Source: Limnephilus marmoratus
Lineage: Eukaryota; Arthropoda; Insecta; Trichoptera; Limnephilidae
Direction: 5' to 3'
NCBI GenBank assembly: GCA_917880885.1
Contig: OU862913.1
Span: 5,518,001 to 5,582,000 of the forward strand
Length of the DNA: 64,000 nt
A program made the translations under genes and the position numbers. Shown piece by piece: positions 58,410-64,000 of this stretch. Under the pieces are notes generated by a model, which was not told the DNA's origin, did not search any database, and saw nothing but the letters and a program-made list of their open reading frames with translations. Numbering within the stretch: the stretch's first letter is position 1; the number at the start of each line of letters is the position of its first letter.

Positions 58410-58886
58410 CTTTATAAATAAAAATGATTCGCCGAAATGTATGTACGCGCATAACTTCCGAACGAATGTACCAAATTGGATTTTTTTTTGTGTGTTCGTT
58501 ACTGTCAGGACAAGGTTTGTATTAAACTACTGGTGAGCTATGGCGTTATGAAATTTGTATAAAAAATGGCAGTAAGTGGCACGCGAGCTGTTTGAAAACT
58601 GAATGTACCGGGTCTGAATGTATGGAATGCGAGGGGGAGGGGAACTCGGGTAGGGGATTCGCGGTAGGTGGGGGAGGAAAACCTGGGAGGGGATTCGCGG
58701 GACGGGGGAAGGGGGGGAGTGGAGTGGGATGGTGGAGGAGGGGAGAGGGAAGGTGGAGGAATCGGAGTGGGAACGCGAAAGTGGAAGGGGAAGCGGAAGG
58801 GGAACGGGGCGAATGGGAAAGGACACGCAGGGAGAAACAATTTCCTTATTAAATGGCATAGCAACGCATGCCGGGAACCAGCTAGT
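58410..58886 (+). mobile_element. Helitron-like element with polypurine core
   Basis: Starts 'tctttataaataaaaatgat' with 'tcgccgaaatgtatgtacgc' and ends 'gcatgccgggaaccagctag' (CTAG 58883-58886). The core 58615-58800 is G-rich. It is close in sequence to 29715-30189. Confidence 0.8.
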
Positions 58887-58889
58887 AAG

Positions 58890-59570
58890 TTAATATATCA
58901 TTTTCAATAAATTATCCAAATGAATAAATAAAAATACAGGGAAATTACATCTATTCTGTTCTTAGTTTCGGTCATAATCTTTTGCAGGAATCGCTAATAT
59001 TTTATGATACTGACTTAAAAAAAACTGTTATTGGTGATAGAAAAATAGTTCATTAATGGATCTAATATTTTTTGAGGCATTACAAATAATAGTTTTAAGC
59101 AATGATAGTTAATAATTAGGAATGATAAAAAAAATAAAAACACTCGGCATCCAAAGGGTTGACGTTCTTACATCGCGGAGTGCAAATTTGTGAGCGGAAT
59201 AAACGATTGTGCACACGGCCGTAGCCAGTAACAAGCAGCTATTTTTTAAATCATACAATAACAATAACAGGAAATTGAGGCGATAACAAGACTCAAAGTA
59301 TTAGTATGTTTGCACTCTACTCCAAACTAAATAACCACAAAAGGGACCGAAAATATGTTTCCCAGGTATTTTGATAAAATTGCTGCCGGCCTGTGAAGCG
59401 TACTTCACTAATTGAGATCAAATTAAGAAGACTAAATATACCTAATACAGTATACCTATAGTCCGAATTCCCGACAAATCAATTATACATTTTGAAAATG
59501 GCAAATAAAACAATTAACTTTTTAACTACCTACCGCAGAAAATATTTAAAATTCCAATTTCAAATATTAC
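58890..59570. other. no gene recognised
   Basis: AT-rich sequence without assignable features. Confidence 0.5.
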
Positions 59571-59574
59571 TTAA

Positions 59575-60900
59575 GGTAGGTAGGTACTAACTTAATCGCA
59601 TTTTTGAATTTTTTTACAATCAGTTCTTATTTTGAAAATGAAACTTAAATTCAAAGCAAAAGTTTTAGAATTCATTGAACCGTTGTTACAGACAGAGGCA
59701 CATTGGAAATTAGTAGTTTTAACACCTAACGCATCACCGCGAAAAATCAAGGGACATTATAATTCGAATTTAAAATATTGTTTTAATTTTTTCACAATCA
59801 GTTCCAATTATGAACTTAAATATAAAACATAAATTTTAGAATTCATTTAACCGGAATGACAGACAGCGACATAACCAAATAAGGTATTTCAAAGCCAAGC
59901 GAAGACCCGTGAAAAATCACGGGATATTATAATTCCAATTTTAAATATTATGTTATAGGTAGGTACCCACTACTTTGTATTTTTCCACATTCATTTCCGA
60001 TTAAGAAAATGATATTTAAATTCAAAGCAAACGTTCTAGAGTTGTAGAGCACCTTCGAAATTAGTATTTGTAATACCTAACGCAGACCCATGAAAAATCA
60101 CGGGATATTATAATTCAAATTTTAAATAAATTAATAGGTATGTACCCACGAGCGCATGTTTGAATTTTTCTATAATCAGTTCCAATTTTGATAATGATAC
60201 TTAAATTTAAAGCAAAAGTTCTACAGTTCATTGAACCGTAGTTACACACAGACGCACAACCAAAATAAGTATTTTAAAAACATATTGTAGGCTCACGAAA
60301 AATCACGGGATATTAAAAATCCAATTTAAAACTTAATTACAGTACAATATTACAGATAAGGGACCTACTTAATCGCATTTTTGAATTTTTCCAACTTTGA
60401 AAAATAAACTTATGAACTGCCGTTAAAGACAGAAACATATCCGAAATAAGAATTATTATTTTGTTAAGTACTTAAATACCGCACAAGAGTCCCAACTGCT
60501 CCCGTCTGGACTCGGTGAGACTATGGCATCCCCAATCCGGGTATGTTGTAAAGCTGAATTTAGTGGGGAGGGGAAGAAGATAGGAAAGAGGACGGTGAGG
60601 AGATACCTGGCTATTCAGATCTGGTCACCAAATGCGGCTAGAGCCATTTCAAGCAACGTTTCAATTCTGAATCGTGGTCTTGCGCCAGCGCGATACTGAG
60701 AGTATCTACCACTTTGTATGTTTAATACGTAACGCAGACCCGTGACAAATCGCGGGATATTATAATTCCAATTTTAAATATTATACCACAGATCGGTACC
60801 TACTTAATCGCTTGTTTGAATTTTACCACAATCAGTTCCAATTTGAAAATGAAACTAAGATTCAAAGAAAAAATTATAAGGTTCATTGAAAGCAGTTACA
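59575..60900 (+). repeat. tandem array, ~185-bp monomer, with hairpin in each unit
   Basis: About six diverged units share 'ttgaattttt', 'caatcagttccaattttgaa', 'aaattcaaagcaaaagtt' and 'cccgtgaaaaatcacggg'. The last block forms a 6-bp stem hairpin (59906, 60087, 60739 with compensating changes in some units). A SINE-A copy interrupts the array at 60475-60716. Confidence 0.8.
60475..60716 (-). repeat. SINE-A copy inserted in the 185-bp array
   Basis: Minus-strand body from the 3' end 'ccgcacaagagtcccaactg' to 'gagagtatctaccactttgt'. The tRNA head is absent. Confidence 0.8.
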
Positions 60901-61229
60901 AACAGAGCATAACCGATACCAATATTTTTAACAATAATGAAGATGAACAAAGCAGATATATGAATGTGAATGAAAGAGTGTGTGCCGAGTGCTTCCTAAA
61001 TTGTGGATACAGTGTACATCAAAGTTCTCGCTACAACATGGAAGATTTCTCTGCAGCATTCTTTTTTATCTTTTACTCCACCAATAGGCCCTGAGGAAAA
61101 TTATTACCCTCAGTGCCTATGCCATATTTTGAGAGCATCATCATTCAAAGCATCATTCCCACCACTGCCGAATTCGATATTACGTAAAAGAATCTTCATA
61201 CTGCACAGGTCCACCCTACTGGACACTTG
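60901..61229. other. no gene recognised
   Basis: Contains 'aggccctgaggaaaattatt' (61086), a LINE tail-like string related to 62690-62712. The rest is unassigned. Confidence 0.4.
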
Positions 61230-61560
61230 ACAACCTTTTTATTATTATTTATTTATTTGACTTAAAACTCTAAGAAATAGGAGAGTCATCGCGGATATGA
61301 CTTACTTACACAAAGTCTTAAGTGGTCATATTGACTGTCCAGCTCTTTTGTCATCAATCAATATTAGAGTTCTGAGTAAAAAAACAAAGGACAAGTCATT
61401 GTTTCACTTTGAAAGTGCTTCAACTAGTCTCAGGCTAAATTCTTTCTTATTAATAACGTGCAATCATTATAACAACAAATGTAACGATGCTGATATCTTT
61501 TTGTGTACTTTAAGCACTTTTAGACAAATGGTTAATGGAACCTTATAATAATCATTCCAA
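61230..61560 (+). mobile_element. LINE C-terminal fragment
   Basis: The frame DMTYLHKVLSGHIDCPALL, HFESAST, DADIFLCTLSTFRQMV resembles the extreme C-terminus of Jockey/CR1-type reverse transcriptases. Confidence 0.6.
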
Positions 61561-61664
61561 ATTAATTTATTTTAAAAAAACTAAAAAATTGATAAGAACC
61601 ATAATTTTTTTTTGTATTTTTTGTATTTGAAATTTTAAAATAATATATCTCTAAATGATTATAA

Positions 61665-63040
61665 ATTAAAGTCCCCCGCGTCGTCTATCTGTCTGTCTGT
61701 TCGCGATAAACTCAAAAACTACTAAACGGATTTTCATGTGATGTTAACCACTAGATAGAATGTTTTGTGAGAAAGGTTTAGGTATATAATTTGTCAAGGG
61801 TTTGTTGAAAGGTAACGATAATTGTTAGAAGTGTCGGAAAAAGTCAAGTCGCCTGGGAGTTTTGATCGAATGCACTGCGTAATCTCTTTGAGATATTACA
61901 AAACAATGCATGCTGGGATATTCCTCTTTAAGAGATCTACAAAAAAGTCCGCCATGGTATATATCTTTCGAAGACCCAATCTTGTCTGATTACGTCTAAA
62001 AGGGATCGAAATGAAAATCTAGTCTCTTTCAAAGGAAGCAATCTTCCGAACAGGCCCTCCCTCCATGATATGCTTGGTGTAACCCTAAGTGACCAGCTCA
62101 GGTATGGGGGGCTCCATCGAAGCCAGAGTAAAGTTAGCCTCCCAAAAACTGGGTGTACTTTACAGGGCCCGCAGATACTTTAATAGTACACAACTTACTG
62201 CTAACCCTGTACAAATAACAAGTGCGCCCCACGGTTGAATTTGGCAGCCACCTCTGGTCTGGAGCTCCAAAATACCTAAAAAATACCCTCGACTCTGTAC
62301 AGAAACGGGCGGTCCGTTTAATAGATTAGATCTTAACAGACGGATTGCAATCTTTAGAGAACAGGCGTCGGGTGGGAATGCTATCCTTGTTCTACCGGTA
62401 TTACAATGGAAGATGCTCCGAGGAACTAGCATCATTGATCCCTTTGGCACCGGTGCGTAGTCGGGAAACACGCCAAACGCGTGCCCAACATTTGTACACA
62501 GTTGACATTTGTCACATGAGAACGGGTCGTTTCTTCGACTCGTTCTTGTGTTGAACAGCCCGGCTGTGGAATGTTTTACCGGCCTCTGTGTTTCCACCTT
62601 CCTACAACATGGGTCTCTTCAAGACCAATGTTTATTCCTTCCTCTCCTCAAAAAGACCCTCCACACAGCATTCCAGATGACATAGGCCCTGAGGGAAATT
62701 ATTTTCCTCAGGGCCTCCTGTGTGGAGTTAATGTAAAAAAAAAATCTTATAAGGATAGCTTACTATACTCTTTCTACCTACTAAAAAAATGGTTACGTAC
62801 AATGCGGTAATTGGAAAGTTACTTAAACGAATATAGTATTAATCCTTATTAACTTAAATACGTTAGTTACCTAATGCATTTCATACACATTATTATAATC
62901 TTTCGCACCATCTTTAGGTATTATAAAGTAAAGTCCTCCGCGGCGTCTGTCTGTCAAAGATGGCGGTGGTTATAAAAGTTGGATAACCATCCAGTAGATG
63001 GTTAGACACAGAAACGCGTGACCGGGTCAGCTAGTATGTG
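61665..63040 (+). mobile_element. Helitron-like element(s) with a nested LINE
   Basis: The 5' region 'taaattaaagtcccccgcgt' then 'gttcgcgataaactcaaaaa' and 'cggattttcatgtga' is a common insect Helitron-like start. A second start-like block lies at 62925 and the 3' end 'gtgaccgggtcagctag' at 63018-63034. The LINE fragment at 62040-62740 lies between. Confidence 0.6.
62040..62740 (+). pseudogene. LINE C-terminal fragment (I/R1-like)
   Basis: Frames read LGVTLSDQLRYGGSIEARVK, SQKLGVLYRARRYF, then VQKRAVRLID, LENRRRVGMLSLFYRYYNG, CSEELASLIP, RTGRFFDSFL, RLWNVLPASVFP, MGLFKTNVYSFLSSKRP. At least two frameshifts. The 3' end is 'gggcctcctgtgtggagtta' plus A run. Related tails are at 15055, 22275 and 53740. 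Confidence 0.8.
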
Positions 63041-63530
63041 TATATATATATATGTGTGTATGTAGTGTACATAAATATGTTATTTTTCCACTTTACACTT
63101 TTACACACGTCTGGTGTTTTTCAGTTTTTTTTGTTGGTACCTATATAATTATCTTATTTAAAAATAAAAAATAAACTTTTCTTTTTTCTATGTCCTAGCC
63201 ATAAAACTGGCGCACGTTATTCTACTTTTATTTTACTTTTAATTGTACTTTATTTTAGTATTTCACTTTTATTTGTATTATTTTTATATATGTATGAAAC
63301 ATTTTTAGACATTACGTCTGGTGTTTTTCATTTTCATTATTATTATAAAATAACATTTAGTTATTTTTTCTAGTTTTCTTTTTTTTTATCTTATCTCATT
63401 TTGTCTGTATCTTTAAATATTTTACAGTATATCTCGGTAATGTCTAGACAGCTTATAATATAGTTCCTATCTATATAATATTAACAAAAAAAAGTCTTTA
63501 AATTGTCGACTTTTTAATTATTATTTGTGC
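63041..63530. other. no gene recognised
   Basis: AT-rich, with a short (ta)n tract at 63044-63052. Confidence 0.5.
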
Positions 63531-63534
63531 ATGA

Positions 63535-64000
63535 TGTGAACATTAAAGTCACCAGGGATTGACAACATTCGAATGTTTGACATTAAGAAATATATTAATA
63601 TTTTAGGGCCTGTTATAACTCATTTTATCAATATAATATTAGCACAAGCAGTGATTCCAGATGAACTTAAAAGTAGCATCATTAGACCAATTTACAAAGG
63701 CGGCAAACACACAGATGTACAAAATTATAGGCCGATTAGCATTTTGCCAGCCCTAGAAAAAATACTTGAAAAATACATTTCAATAAAACTTAACAAATAT
63801 TTAGAATCCTTCTCCTTGCTAGATCCCAACCAGTATGGTTTTCAAAAGAAAAAAAGTACGGAAATGTTGCTTCAGGAATTTTCAAATCACGTAAATCATG
63901 AATTAAATTTAAAAAAACATGTGTTGGTTTTATTCATTGATAACTCGAAGGCGTTTGATACCATTGATACAAATAAACTTTTAGAAACATTAGAGGCAAT
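63535..64000 (+). CDS. LINE reverse transcriptase, partial at the window edge
   Basis: An open frame runs off the right edge. Motifs are SPGIDNIRMF, PDELKSSIIRPIYKGG, QNYRPISILPALEKILEKYI, NQYGFQKKKSTEML and LVLFIDNSKAFDTID, which are finger and palm blocks of a non-LTR reverse transcriptase up to the first catalytic Asp. The 5' side is interrupted by a stop near 63535. The endonuclease is not in the window. Confidence 0.88.

Overview
The window is a stretch of arthropod nuclear DNA. It is AT-rich and gene-poor and filled with nested transposable elements. The one host gene I can reconstruct has a CLIP-domain / serine-protease architecture, which points to an arthropod. The abundance of Helitrons with CTAG ends, the 'taggtacctac'-type simple words and several LINE 3' ends suggest an insect, possibly a moth or butterfly; that last step is inference.

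Host gene: thirteen exons on the minus strand, running from a signal-peptide exon (start codon at 56352) to a stop at 17857, encode a secreted protein with three CLIP domains followed by a chymotrypsin-fold domain. All splice sites I place are GT-AG and the reading phases join at every junction checked. The catalytic Asp position is Asn and the GDSGGPL motif reads WYHGGQL, so this is a non-catalytic serine protease homologue (clip-SPH). One exon, expected to carry the catalytic-His region between 36935 and 28411, was not found by eye. Each CLIP domain is made by two exons, and the second and third copies look like a recent exon-pair duplication.

Mobile DNA fills the introns and flanks. Six DNA elements have exact boundaries: a hAT at 4117-5459 with an 8-bp target duplication; a hAT at 12890-16054 carrying a decayed C2H2 zinc-finger array, itself holding a SINE that holds a piggyBac-type MITE; a 4.7-kb hAT at 23268-27993 that splits a SINE; inside that, a 2.4-kb transposon at 23753-26131 with an 8-bp duplication and a decayed protein I cannot assign to a known transposase; a deleted mariner at 31623-32338; and a mariner MITE at 45165-45679. 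There are at least seven Helitron-like copies with polypurine cores, one containing about 140 pure copies of GGGAGA. Also present are LINE fragments of several clades, a Bel/Pao remnant, a Penelope-like element in head-to-head palindromic form with a hammerhead-ribozyme-like motif, and a tRNA-derived SINE family in at least eight copies.

Tandem arrays include a ~160-bp array (660-1905), a 79-bp array with three-monomer higher-order structure (52300-53370), and a ~185-bp array whose units carry a small hairpin (59575-60900). Long stretches of AT-rich sequence have no recognisable content and are marked as such. No CRISPR array, operon, rRNA gene or functional tRNA gene is present.
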